Shown piece after piece: positions 7,831 through 15,324 of a DNA stretch of 64,000 nucleotides. The stretch comes from a virus. The stretch is taken from IMG/VR virus record IMGVR_UViG_3300045972_000807, positions 107,757 to 171,756 of that record; one strand, 5' to 3'. Both the position numbers and the translations under genes were made by a program. Each line of letters starts with the position of its first letter. Positions within the stretch are counted from its first letter, which is position 1. The notes under the pieces are model-generated. The model searched no databases. It had not been told where the DNA came from and saw only the letters and a program-made list of their open reading frames with translations.

Positions 7831-8280
7831 ATGCCCACAATCAAAAGTGTTGAACTCCGTACCAACGGTTCCCTTCAACTTATCACCGACGGTGAAGCCC
7901 TTATCGACATCGCTCCCCGTATTTTGCTGGATGAGGCTCTCACCTATATCCCGCCCGTCGAAGTGGCTGGTGGACCCAACAACGCGGACCTCACCAACGC
8001 AGCACTTCTCAACTTTTGCGCTGATCTGACCGACCGTATCACTCACCAAGAAGCCCGCCTGGCTGAACTGGTGAACTTCATTCGGCAATTGGCTTCTGCA
8101 TTGCCCAAGCCTGAGACCGCTTCCTCAGCTACTCAACCAGACCCGGCTGCGGTGTCGCCCACCGAAGTGTCTACTGCGGTCAAGCCGGAGCCTGAGGCGG
8201 TCAATCCGGAACAGGTCAACTCCGAACCGGACTACAGCGCGCCGCGTATCGTGCAGGTAACAAGCCTGACTCCTAAGTGA
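7831..8280 (+). CDS. hypothetical protein with Pro/Glu/Val-rich tail, 149 aa
   Basis: Not recognised. A globular first 90 residues is followed by a disordered tail of Pro, Glu, Ala and Val repeats (KPEPEAVNPEQVNSEPD). Last gene before the strong terminator at about 8,297, so it closes the first operon. Confidence 0.6.
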   Translation: MPTIKSVELRTNGSLQLITDGEALIDIAPRILLDEALTYIPPVEVAGGPNNADLTNAALLNFCADLTDRITHQEARLAELVNFIRQLASALPKPETASSATQPDPAAVSPTEVSTAVKPEPEAVNPEQVNSEPDYSAPRIVQVTSLTPK

Positions 8281-8296
8281 CCTGAAAAACCACCCC

Positions 8297-8336
8297 AAAA
8301 AGCCCCGTAGTGCTCACTGTACTACGGGGCTTTTTT
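8297..8336 (+). terminator. strong bidirectional intrinsic terminator
   Basis: AGCCCCGTAGT pairs with ACTACGGGGCT around a 9-nt loop, flanked by A-run and T-run (TTTTTT at 8331-8336). The A/T symmetry allows termination in both directions. It separates the first operon from the promoter at about 8,425. Confidence 0.92.
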
Positions 8337-8401
8337 ACGGCCATCTTTGTCAGAAACGTGTTAAATCCACTGCTTTTCCTGTGCTTTTCCTGATTATTCT
8401 G

Positions 8402-8451
8402 TTGTTTTTTCACACTAGACGTGTTATAATAAGGTGCAGGCACACGCCTGT
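8402..8451 (+). promoter_or_regulatory. sigma70-type extended -10 promoter with 5' hairpin
   Basis: TATAAT at 8425-8430 is preceded by TG at the extended -10 position, and TTGTTT at 8402-8407 lies 17 bp upstream as a partial -35. Transcription would start near 8437, at a short hairpin (CAGGC-acac-GCCTG, 8437-8450). The same extended -10 form recurs at about 44,340 and 62,295. Confidence 0.75.
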
Positions 8452-8456
8452 GGCAG

Positions 8457-8476
8457 TAAACGATATACACAGTTTA
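8457..8476 (+). promoter_or_regulatory. 20-bp palindromic operator-like site in leader
   Basis: TAAACGATATACACAGTTTA is an imperfect dyad with TAAAC/GTTTA arms. Its reverse complement differs by one base from one copy and by one base from the other copy at 62107 and 62138. Here it lies between the promoter and the AGGAG of the next gene, so a bound protein could block elongation or, as RNA, the arms could fold near the ribosome site. Confidence 0.6.
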
Positions 8477-8486
8477 GGAGTATGAG

Positions 8487-8801
8487 ATGAAGAAAACGAT
8501 ACAAACAGTTTTACCGTACGTTACGGAGTACAACGCTGAGCACTACAATGCTCAGACGCCGATGACAAAGAAAGAGTTCCTGAAGTTGCAACCCGGAACA
8601 TGGCTTGAAATTAGGTGGTTGGACGGGCCTAACAGCGTTGTCCTGCTTCTTGAAAAGCCTAAGCGCAACGCAGGTGACATTACGTTTACTTGCTGGTCGC
8701 CTACACCGACAATTCAAGGCACTACGCTTGAGTCCTCGCAGGTTATCAGGGTACAGGGCAAAGTTAAAGTGCCTGAGATTATTTGTGGGAACTGCGGCTA
8801 G
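8487..8801 (+). CDS. small protein, paralogue of the one at 46,015
   Basis: 104 residues, not in a family I recognise. The core (PGTWLEIRW ... VLLLEK ... GDITF ... VKVPE) aligns along its length with the product at 46015-46281 (PGTWVTVMW ... ILLLER ... GDITL ... VTVPE), so the two are paralogues with a probable small beta-barrel fold. The C-terminus reads ICGNCG and then a TAG; eight further in-frame codons (SYCECEEE) follow before a TAA. First gene after the promoter and operator, suggesting early expression. Confidence 0.7.
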   Translation: MKKTIQTVLPYVTEYNAEHYNAQTPMTKKEFLKLQPGTWLEIRWLDGPNSVVLLLEKPKRNAGDITFTCWSPTPTIQGTTLESSQVIRVQGKVKVPEIICGNCG

Positions 8802-8836
8802 TCCTACTGCGAGTGCGAAGAAGAGTAAGTGATAGA

Positions 8837-8870
8837 CGGTGGGTAAGGAATTCAAGAGCTTTACCCACCG
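8837..8870 (+). other. intergenic stem-loop
   Basis: CGGTGGGTAA pairs with TTACCCACCG (10 bp) across a 14-nt loop. No T-tract follows, so an mRNA processing or stabilising role is more likely than termination. It fills the gap upstream of the gene starting at 8898. Confidence 0.5.
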
Positions 8871-8897
8871 GTTAACAAACCTAATTGGAGAATGAAA

Positions 8898-9377
8898 ATG
8901 GCAAAGATTGAACACAACAAAATAGTTTATGCAGACCACTCTGTAGTTTGTGATCTGGAAGTTTACACACCAGATTACATGCAGGCAGTGCTCGAGCTGC
9001 TTTCAGAAGATGGTTCTGCGGAAGACCATACGGACGAGCTGGACGCAAATAACAACGATGGGTCCTGGACCATCGAAGTGTCAGTTTTAACTAAAAATCA
9101 GATCAAGCTGATAAAACAAAAAGCTATAGCAGCTTCAGGAATGGTGGGTACCAACGTAGCCATTCAGCCAGTAGATTGGGGTGCTTACAACTGCTTCAAA
9201 GCCCCTGCGTATTCCATTCATTTTTGCGCTGACTTGGGTGAAACAGCCGGCGAGGTATTCGCTAACTATTTGACTAAGTATCAAATAGAGTTTACCCTTA
9301 TTCATCAGTATCACGCACTGTTGGTACTGCCCATAGATAGCTGGATTAAGTTTCTGGCTTTCACTGACGGCCTATAG
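8898..9377 (+). CDS. hypothetical protein, 159 aa
   Basis: Not recognised. The ATG at 8898 is preferred over the one at 8892 because TTGGAG then sits 7 nt upstream rather than 1. Soluble, acidic, with aromatic-rich C-terminal half. Its TAG overlaps the GTG start of the next gene. Confidence 0.6.
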   Translation: MAKIEHNKIVYADHSVVCDLEVYTPDYMQAVLELLSEDGSAEDHTDELDANNNDGSWTIEVSVLTKNQIKLIKQKAIAASGMVGTNVAIQPVDWGAYNCFKAPAYSIHFCADLGETAGEVFANYLTKYQIEFTLIHQYHALLVLPIDSWIKFLAFTDGL

Positions 9378-9562
9378 TGAACAAAAAGGTTTACTTTAGC
9401 TTTATGGATGTCTTCTGGTCTTGTACCGAAGAGCAAATGCAGAAGCTTGAGGACGAGCTCTACAAGGGTGAAGGTGTTGACCCTGAAGAGCTCGGATGCA
9501 GGCAACTAAAAGGTCGGCCGCCAGTGCCGATCTACCAGGTTCGTCAGATCAATGATCGTTAA
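9377..9562 (+). CDS. hypothetical protein, 61 aa
   Basis: Not recognised. GTG start overlapping the previous stop by one base (TAGTG). Acidic helical middle (EEQMQKLEDELYKGEG), basic end. Confidence 0.5.
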   Translation: MNKKVYFSFMDVFWSCTEEQMQKLEDELYKGEGVDPEELGCRQLKGRPPVPIYQVRQINDR

Positions 9563-9577
9563 AACGGGAGTAACAAA

Positions 9578-9865
9578 ATGAGCACAGAGAAACTTATTGA
9601 GGCCCTAAAGGCTGTAGAGGTTGACGCTTCGGTTGAAGCAAAAACATGGCTGACTGACGATGAAGGCGGGACACTTCCCAAGTCTATTGCAACTGCTTTG
9701 CAACTGGCTGACGAAGAGCTTATCGACAGTAAAGGCGGCTGCAACTTTCCCGCTCACCGCACTCTTGAAGCAGCAGGTTTTCCTGTTAGCTGCGGTGAGC
9801 GTGATTCGTTCGGCTGGCTTACCGGCGTTATTCGTACCCGCAAGGGCAACATTGTTTACGGTTAA
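9578..9865 (+). CDS. hypothetical protein, 95 aa
   Basis: Not recognised. GGGAG lies 7 nt before the ATG. A helical N-terminal half is followed by a Gly/Cys-containing beta-like C-terminal half (SCGERDSFGWLTGVI). Confidence 0.6.
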   Translation: MSTEKLIEALKAVEVDASVEAKTWLTDDEGGTLPKSIATALQLADEELIDSKGGCNFPAHRTLEAAGFPVSCGERDSFGWLTGVIRTRKGNIVYG

Positions 9866-9878
9866 AAGGAGAACAGAC

Positions 9879-10064
9879 ATGCTCTACACAAAACGCAATC
9901 TGGTTATTCTTATTTCAGCAATCGTGCTTCTGATGCTTAACGTGGCTATCACGTTTGGGCTTTTCGAGCTGGGCGTTCCGGTTGTCGTAACAAGCCTCAT
10001 ACTGGTTGTGCTGGACATAGCGGCAGCCAAGTTCCTTTCATTCAAACTTAACGGGAGAGCCTAA
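9879..10064 (+). CDS. two-span small membrane protein, 61 aa
   Basis: Not recognised. Two hydrophobic helices, residues about 8-29 and 33-53, separated by a short loop, with basic residues at both ends. AGGAG upstream fixes the ATG at 9879. Size and topology resemble small holin-like proteins, but it sits in an accessory block away from the lytic enzymes, so no lysis role is assigned. Confidence 0.55.
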   Translation: MLYTKRNLVILISAIVLLMLNVAITFGLFELGVPVVVTSLILVVLDIAAAKFLSFKLNGRA

Positions 10065-10065
10065 C

Positions 10066-10362
10066 ATGGGCGCACGTATCATTATAGAGTTGCAGGGACT
10101 CTTGAATAACCCTGATGTGCATATCACCTTTGCCTGCGAGGTCCTTAAAGGCCAAGACGATACCGAAAAGGATTCGGTTAACCAACGCGCTAAAGTTAAC
10201 TTCTTGTCCAACGAGAAAATTCACTGGTTCGATGTTGTGAGCTACAACAGTAAGGTCAGCCTGGAAGCTGACTTCAACTTCTTCCGTAACGAAGACGGCC
10301 ACAAGTGGCTCATGCGCTGCCTGTTTGAGGCAAGCGTTCCCTTCACAGTTATCCCAGGCTAA
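10066..10362 (+). CDS. hypothetical protein, 98 aa
   Basis: Not recognised. It starts 1 nt after the previous stop with GGGAG as ribosome site. Soluble, mixed charge, aromatic-rich C-terminal half. Confidence 0.6.
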   Translation: MGARIIIELQGLLNNPDVHITFACEVLKGQDDTEKDSVNQRAKVNFLSNEKIHWFDVVSYNSKVSLEADFNFFRNEDGHKWLMRCLFEASVPFTVIPG

Positions 10363-10373
10363 GGGTGAGTCCA

Positions 10374-10541
10374 ATGAAAAGAAGATTACTTTTTGCAGCC
10401 GGGTTCTTAGCCATATTCTGGGTAGGCTTTTCAGCAGGGCTAACCTTCGGTGAAGATAGAACTGTTAAGAACTGCGAAAGACACGGTGAAGCTACTTTTG
10501 CCAATGGCAGTATTCGGTGCCTACCTACTTCAAGGGACTAG
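10374..10541 (+). CDS. small membrane-anchored or secreted protein with a Cys pair, 55 aa
   Basis: MKRRLL start, hydrophobic helix (about residues 5-24) and a short polar domain with two cysteines (NCERHGEATFANGSIRCL) that could form a disulfide in the periplasm. The same plan, N-terminal helix plus C-x-x-x-G...C hairpin, is seen in the protein at 56629. Function unknown. Confidence 0.55.
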   Translation: MKRRLLFAAGFLAIFWVGFSAGLTFGEDRTVKNCERHGEATFANGSIRCLPTSRD

Positions 10542-10544
10542 ATC

Positions 10545-11126
10545 ATGCGAAGCCATAAACGACTTATGATGGACGCGGCGAAGATTCGCCCCATTCAGAA
10601 AAGGCTCCTAGAGCATTCAGACAACGGCTGGGTGTTTGAAGCTGTTAGCGACTCTAAGGGTTTTGCAACTTACAAGAACCGCGAGGTTGCCTACGCCTTG
10701 TGGGTAGACGATAACTTAGAGGTCCATGTCCTTGTTAACGGCAAGGACCTGGGCGTTGTCACAAGCCGCAGCACAGTGTCGCACCTTATCTGGTGCTACA
10801 TGAAGGACACTCAAATGTCTAAAAATGTGCCTAAGGTCATACGCGGAAAAGACTATGGGCTGTGCCCCAAGCTCAAGACGATGGTCCTGAAACGCTTGCA
10901 TCACGATCTCTGCGAGGTGCGTTTTGTAAAGGCCGATGACACTATACGGATTATGCTTTGCACGCTGTTGCCCACGTTTATGCCTGACGAAGACTACGAC
11001 GGCATCAGCTATGAGACAATGAAGAAGCGTGAAAACAACCCATACCTTGTTACGGTGTGGGACGTGGAAAAGATGGCGTTCCGTTCCTTCACGCTGGAAC
11101 GCTTTTTGAGACTGACGGTTATTTAA
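10545..11126 (+). CDS. hypothetical protein, 193 aa
   Basis: Not recognised. Basic N-terminus, several His/Cys and a C-terminal region with Trp and aromatic residues. It starts 3 nt after the previous stop and is followed by another small gene 14 nt later. No catalytic signature seen. Confidence 0.65.
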   Translation: MRSHKRLMMDAAKIRPIQKRLLEHSDNGWVFEAVSDSKGFATYKNREVAYALWVDDNLEVHVLVNGKDLGVVTSRSTVSHLIWCYMKDTQMSKNVPKVIRGKDYGLCPKLKTMVLKRLHHDLCEVRFVKADDTIRIMLCTLLPTFMPDEDYDGISYETMKKRENNPYLVTVWDVEKMAFRSFTLERFLRLTVI

Positions 11127-11140
11127 CGAAAGGAAAACTT

Positions 11141-11434
11141 ATGGAAGAAATTCCCTTTAAAGAGGTTACAGTTACCCTGCAACTCAAGCAATGGGTTCTG
11201 TTGCTGAATCAGCTTGAGAGCGCTACAACGCTTAGAAAGCTGACATTGGACACTAGCAACCTGGCATCCAGGTCTCCAGAGGACTTGGAAGACTTAGCTG
11301 CTGAGGTCAAGTGTCTAGCTGACATTAGCTACTGCCTTGTCCTGATAGATCAGCAAGGCGACCTAGGTAAATCCAGACGTCAATATCTGGAAGAAGCGTT
11401 TCCTGGAATCAACAAACTCACTAACGGAGAATAG
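11141..11434 (+). CDS. helical hypothetical protein, 97 aa
   Basis: Not recognised. AAAGGAAAA lies before the ATG at 11141. Leu-rich amphipathic helices (LQLKQWVLLLNQLESA; EDLEDLAAEVKCLADI) suggest a helical bundle or coiled-coil dimer. Confidence 0.55.
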   Translation: MEEIPFKEVTVTLQLKQWVLLLNQLESATTLRKLTLDTSNLASRSPEDLEDLAAEVKCLADISYCLVLIDQQGDLGKSRRQYLEEAFPGINKLTNGE

Positions 11435-11435
11435 C

Positions 11436-11585
11436 ATGAAAATTAAGATATACGACGTTACCGTTTCCTACGGTTCTTGGGTTCACAAGTACCCCATGTG
11501 CGCCTGCAGCAGTTGTGGCGCCATTATCAAAGCAATGGACTTTTATGGAGAGCATGTGCGGATTAGCGCAAAGCCCCGTAAGTAA
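11436..11585 (+). CDS. short CACSSCG protein, 49 aa
   Basis: Unrecognised short ORF with GGAG 5 nt upstream of its ATG, 1 nt after the previous stop. It carries MCACSSCGAII, a compact cysteine cluster that may bind zinc. Last gene of the block before the convergent terminator. Confidence 0.5.
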   Translation: MKIKIYDVTVSYGSWVHKYPMCACSSCGAIIKAMDFYGEHVRISAKPRK

Positions 11586-11597
11586 GCACCAGCGAAA

Positions 11598-11636
11598 AGC
11601 CCGCGTAGCACAAGATGCTACGCGGGCTTTTTTTTT
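11598..11636 (+). terminator. bidirectional terminator between convergent blocks
   Basis: AGCCCGCGTAGC pairs perfectly with GCTACGCGGGCT around a 7-nt loop, followed by a run of nine T on the + strand and preceded by AAAA, giving U-runs on both strands. It serves the + strand operon ending at 11,585 and the - strand virion operon ending at 11,650. Confidence 0.93.
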
Positions 11637-11649
11637 GCTTCAGCGTTTA

Positions 11650-13482
11650 CTAGAACGCTTGCCCACTGTTCTGGGCATAGCCGTCTAGAAACTTTTCAGC
11701 CAGGCGCTTTGTAACCGGCCCACCTTCACGGTCAATATGGTTACCCTCATCGTCAATGAGGTCGTCTTTGTCTCTGGGCTTAACGGTGTCCGGAGCCTTT
11801 GTAGGATCAGTGGGCGTATGCTCGCTTTCCGCGACTATAACGGCGCTCTGAATAGAGTTGTCCGTCCGCATCATCTTCTCTAAGTATGCAGGCACAGGCA
11901 AACCAAAGAACTCAAAGAACTGAACCTGTGAGGCAAAGTCGATGTAGTTCTTCAGAGAGGTCATAGGCTGCGTAGAGATGTTGCCTTGTGCATCAGTCTT
12001 TATGTGACCCAGCTTTTTGCCCACCATCGTGGCAATCTTCAAAACCATCTCAACGGCCTTCTTCTCGTCTACCTTCTTCCCAGCCATAGTCTCTTGGATT
12101 TTCTGGGCTTCGATGTTAAACAAGCCGGTGCCGGCCACGGTACGGAGTTTGTGGATGTTAGCCCCACCGGTCAAACTCTTGAAGTAAGACGTTACTGCCC
12201 CGTAGCGAACAGGCTTCCAGGTACCGTTTAGCTTTTCAATAGAGAACACAGGGTCTTTAGGACCTTTGCCCTCTACTAACTTTGCCATTACTTCGCAGAT
12301 GATCTTGTCTTTGGCGTTGCCAGGCTTCAATACAAACTTGAATTGGACAGCGTCCTTGCCTCGATAAGAGATCAGTACGCTGTGGTCAGGTCGCACAGTA
12401 ACGTGCTTGGCCAAGATGGAGCACATCCCGAAGCCTTGAGAACCCTCATTACCACCAGCAACGGAACCAGCACGGTCACTGCTAAGATACAGCAGTTCAA
12501 TAACAACCGAAGCGACCGCATTAACGTCACCATACTGAAACGGGCTCTTGACGTTCTGGAGCCACTTCTTGCGGTACTTTTCAATATTCTTGATAAGAGC
12601 ATTAGCTACCTCGTATTTGTGATTCCAGCTATTTTCAGAATGCTCTTTGGAATAGACGTAGGCGTATTCACCGTTAGGCTTATTGGCCTTGCAAATCCAG
12701 TCTGCGGTTCCGTCAGCTTTGGTCTTCATCGTAACCGTGGTGTACACGGGATACTTAGGAACGTTACCAAGCATTTTGCCGTCGTTGGTGTACCAGTTGC
12801 CTTCAGCATCAATAAGGCCAGTGAAGCCAGTAGGGATAGAGTGCTGAATGCCTAACTGGGCCAAATGGTCCAGCGCCTGCTGGCAAGGAACTGTTTTCTT
12901 TCCCGACTCTTTGACGTAGTTGCTAAGCTCATTCTTCCAGGACATGGAGTGAGCACGGCGCAACGCAAGGTACTGCTTATACAGATCAGGATCCTGCGTC
13001 TTAGCTTCCATTGCTTCATCCGGTGTTAGCACCGTCTTGCCTTTGAAGCCCATCTTGGCACAAAGGCTCTTAAGGTCTTTCTGGACCAACGTTTGGTCCG
13101 GAGCATCTTCCGTTATCATAGAACGGATGTAGGAAGACTCGCAACGGCTTGATATTTTTGCCAAGTATTTGTGGGAGCTACTGCTTTGATTCTTAAACCA
13201 CTTAGCAAACTGCTCAACCACATCAGCGAAAGAAGCCTTCGCATGAGGCTTCTTAGCGTACTCGTCAATCATCTCCTTCAGGGAGATAGACAGTGCCAAC
13301 AGGTCAACGCTTTCACCGCGGCTCATTGCCTGGATAACATCGTCCAGGTATGGCGTCATTGTGAGGAGCTCAGCTGACTTTGTGTGGGCTTCTTTGATGA
13401 TCGTAATACCCTCTTTAGAGGGCCTAGCGTTTCCTGAGATATGGTAAATCAGGATTACGTAGAGTAGTTCGACAAAATTCAT
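11650..13482 (-). CDS. type IB (eukaryotic/poxvirus-type) DNA topoisomerase
   Basis: 610-residue enzyme expected to relax supercoils by a 3'-phosphotyrosyl intermediate. The C-terminal half aligns with the poxvirus topoisomerase core. The five catalytic positions are all present: Arg in SSDRAGS (about 337), Lys in RGKDAVQ (about 376), Arg in HKLRT (about 447), His in LGHIKT (about 493) and the nucleophile Tyr in SLKNYID (about 513). A long N-terminal region of about 300 residues is unassigned, and a polar tail follows the Tyr. AAGGA lies 9 nt before the ATG. It is the last gene of the virion module and overlaps the preceding gene by 4 nt. Confidence 0.88.
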   Translation of the reverse strand: MNFVELLYVILIYHISGNARPSKEGITIIKEAHTKSAELLTMTPYLDDVIQAMSRGESVDLLALSISLKEMIDEYAKKPHAKASFADVVEQFAKWFKNQSSSSHKYLAKISSRCESSYIRSMITEDAPDQTLVQKDLKSLCAKMGFKGKTVLTPDEAMEAKTQDPDLYKQYLALRRAHSMSWKNELSNYVKESGKKTVPCQQALDHLAQLGIQHSIPTGFTGLIDAEGNWYTNDGKMLGNVPKYPVYTTVTMKTKADGTADWICKANKPNGEYAYVYSKEHSENSWNHKYEVANALIKNIEKYRKKWLQNVKSPFQYGDVNAVASVVIELLYLSSDRAGSVAGGNEGSQGFGMCSILAKHVTVRPDHSVLISYRGKDAVQFKFVLKPGNAKDKIICEVMAKLVEGKGPKDPVFSIEKLNGTWKPVRYGAVTSYFKSLTGGANIHKLRTVAGTGLFNIEAQKIQETMAGKKVDEKKAVEMVLKIATMVGKKLGHIKTDAQGNISTQPMTSLKNYIDFASQVQFFEFFGLPVPAYLEKMMRTDNSIQSAVIVAESEHTPTDPTKAPDTVKPRDKDDLIDDEGNHIDREGGPVTKRLAEKFLDGYAQNSGQAF

Positions 13483-13826
13483 AGCTCAATATCCTTCTGC
13501 ACTGTGGTGCCTATAGTCAGCACGCCCACTGCTGCGTTGTAATTGACAAACGTCTTTTCGCCCGTAGGCTCAATCAGCATACCGCCGGCACAAAAGGCAA
13601 CGGGACGATCTACGGTGACGAAGTCGATGTTACCTAGCAGCTTAACTACTTCCTTATGCTTTCCGATCTTGCAGCCCACAACCGAAAAGGCCCACTTACC
13701 TGAGGAAGGGTGCTTCAAAGGCGCTCCGAAAGGTCCCAGCACAGCCTTGAGTTCAGAGATAAGCTGCGCCACTAAAGCACGAGGATCTAGTGGCGCATTT
13801 TTGGAAGTTAGGCGTTTTATGGACAT
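13479..13826 (-). CDS. hypothetical protein, 115 aa
   Basis: Not recognised. The basic N-terminus is followed by a compact alpha/beta-like domain. Its stop overlaps the topoisomerase start by 4 nt, implying coupled translation and perhaps a partner role. No good Shine-Dalgarno is visible before its ATG. Confidence 0.6.
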   Translation of the reverse strand: MSIKRLTSKNAPLDPRALVAQLISELKAVLGPFGAPLKHPSSGKWAFSVVGCKIGKHKEVVKLLGNIDFVTVDRPVAFCAGGMLIEPTGEKTFVNYNAAVGVLTIGTTVQKDIEL

Positions 13827-13843
13827 GATGCTATTAAATTGAT

Positions 13844-14869
13844 CTATCCAAAGAACTTCTTGTACTTGTTAGAACGCACGGTCATTACGCTGTAGACGTG
13901 CTCTCGGTTTATGTCGCAGGCACTACGGTTGCCGTAGATAGGTTGGGTAGACTTGCTGCACGACTTCTCTACATTGCCGAACCACACCTTAGGGTTGCAC
14001 GTAGAAATCAGCTGGCACTTGCGTCTATCTTGTGACAGCCCACCGTAGCCACCGTTGTAGGAAGCGTCCGTGAAGGCCAGTTTGTCTTTGTCAAGAGCAT
14101 CAGGTACTACACGAAGGACACTGGTATAGCTATCGTGTTCCTGAAGTACCATAGCACGCAGCTGTAGATCAGGGCGGGTATAAACGGTATCCCAGGTAAG
14201 GCCTGAAAGCTGTACCGGGTACTTGGAAGTCATTCCCTTGAGTGCGTCCATCCGTGTGTTGCCATTGGCATCATAGGCCCGCGTGATCTGTCCCAGACCT
14301 GCACCTTCCTCGCGAGAAGTCTTGAGTTGCGATTTTGGATTCCAGCACGACTTGTACGTTAAAGAGACACACGACTCCTGCTCTACAAGGCCACCCAGCA
14401 AATACGGCATGGTATGATCCGCCCAGTAGAGCTTTTGTTGCTTCACAAGGGTGGGCGCGTACACGTTAGCATTCTCGGGTATGTACGTCTGAACGTCTAT
14501 CCTAACCGCTGCATGTGCTTTACTGCCAAACATCAGCAGCAAAGCTGCCATCACTATAGCAATAGCTATCAAAGCCATGCCTGAGCCTTCAGGAGACTCT
14601 TGAGACTTTCGGAACATACGCTGAAGGTTCATCTCAGGGAAGTCAAACATAGACTTCCAGATCAGGTGGGTAACGCCTACTGCAAGCATACCGCTTGCAA
14701 TACCCAGCACGATCATCAGAGTGCTGGCACCTTTGTCGGGGTCTGTGAAGTACAGCACTGCGATGAGGATGAGGATGAGAACAAACAGCGCAACCGTATG
14801 GTGCTTGCGGTACTTCTTTTCCACTTCTTTGATCTCGTCATCGAGGCCGTCTTTAAGATTAATGTTCAT
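13844..14869 (-). CDS. membrane-anchored lytic transglycosylase
   Basis: 341 residues. Three hydrophobic segments (about 25-42, 50-70, 97-118) precede a lysozyme-like SLT domain with LVEQESC at about 161-167 (catalytic Glu expected at about 165), GAGLGQI at about 189-195 and an ASYNGGYGGL motif further on. It should cleave the MurNAc-GlcNAc bond of peptidoglycan, with the domain placed in the periplasm by the anchors. Six or more cysteines in the enzyme domain suggest disulfides. It could be a lysis enzyme or a superinfection/envelope factor; position just after the tail fibres fits either. AGGAG precedes the ATG. Confidence 0.78.
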   Translation of the reverse strand: MNINLKDGLDDEIKEVEKKYRKHHTVALFVLILILIAVLYFTDPDKGASTLMIVLGIASGMLAVGVTHLIWKSMFDFPEMNLQRMFRKSQESPEGSGMALIAIAIVMAALLLMFGSKAHAAVRIDVQTYIPENANVYAPTLVKQQKLYWADHTMPYLLGGLVEQESCVSLTYKSCWNPKSQLKTSREEGAGLGQITRAYDANGNTRMDALKGMTSKYPVQLSGLTWDTVYTRPDLQLRAMVLQEHDSYTSVLRVVPDALDKDKLAFTDASYNGGYGGLSQDRRKCQLISTCNPKVWFGNVEKSCSKSTQPIYGNRSACDINREHVYSVMTVRSNKYKKFFG

Positions 14870-14888
14870 AGCTATATGCTCCTGTGGT

Positions 14889-15305
14889 TTAGGCCGTTGT
14901 ATTAGGTGGAGGGGGAGTTCCCGAAGGTAAATCCCTAGCAGGTAGGTCGTCAGGAATGCTCCACTTATTCAGGGGGCAATCTGAACCCTTAAAGGACGCT
15001 TTAAACAATACAAAGCACTTGCACTTTCCGCATTGATCGAAACCCGCAAAGGTGGTTAGCTCGGGGCACGCTTTACATATAGCCAAGCGCTCCTTTTTTG
15101 TAAGAGCATCTGTTCTGCGCTCCGGGGGAGTTTGCTCAACCCGTTCGTCCATGTGTGCCTGGGTCAGTTCCATGTCTGGGGCGTAACCAACTCGTTCAAC
15201 GATAACAGCTTCAGGAACAAACAAGGTAGCCTCAATTGTGTTAACCCTGTTGGGTATAACGTGGACTAAGTCCGTACTCGATACGTTTACAATTTCTTCA
15301 GTCAT
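14889..15305 (-). CDS. cysteine-rich zinc-binding protein next to tail fibres, 138 aa
   Basis: The C-terminal half has the pattern AICKACPELTTFAGFDQCGK-C-x-C...DCPLNKW, a four-or-more-cysteine zinc-binding module that recurs in phage proteins encoded beside tail-fibre genes. The first 70 residues are variable and the last 25 are Pro-rich. Possibly a fibre assembly factor; that is inference from position. Confidence 0.65.
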   Translation of the reverse strand: MTEEIVNVSSTDLVHVIPNRVNTIEATLFVPEAVIVERVGYAPDMELTQAHMDERVEQTPPERRTDALTKKERLAICKACPELTTFAGFDQCGKCKCFVLFKASFKGSDCPLNKWSIPDDLPARDLPSGTPPPPNTTA

Positions 15306-15324
15306 TTATTTTGCTCCTTCAGTT

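Noticed and set aside
8799-8801. Genome-wide TAG recoding
   Set aside because: Many genes here end with TAG at natural positions (for example at 2,937, 5,053 and 7,070), so TAG acts as stop; only local readthrough at this site is considered.
9879-10064. Holin assignment for the two-span protein
   Set aside because: Topology alone is not enough; no lysis genes adjoin and the block is early-type.
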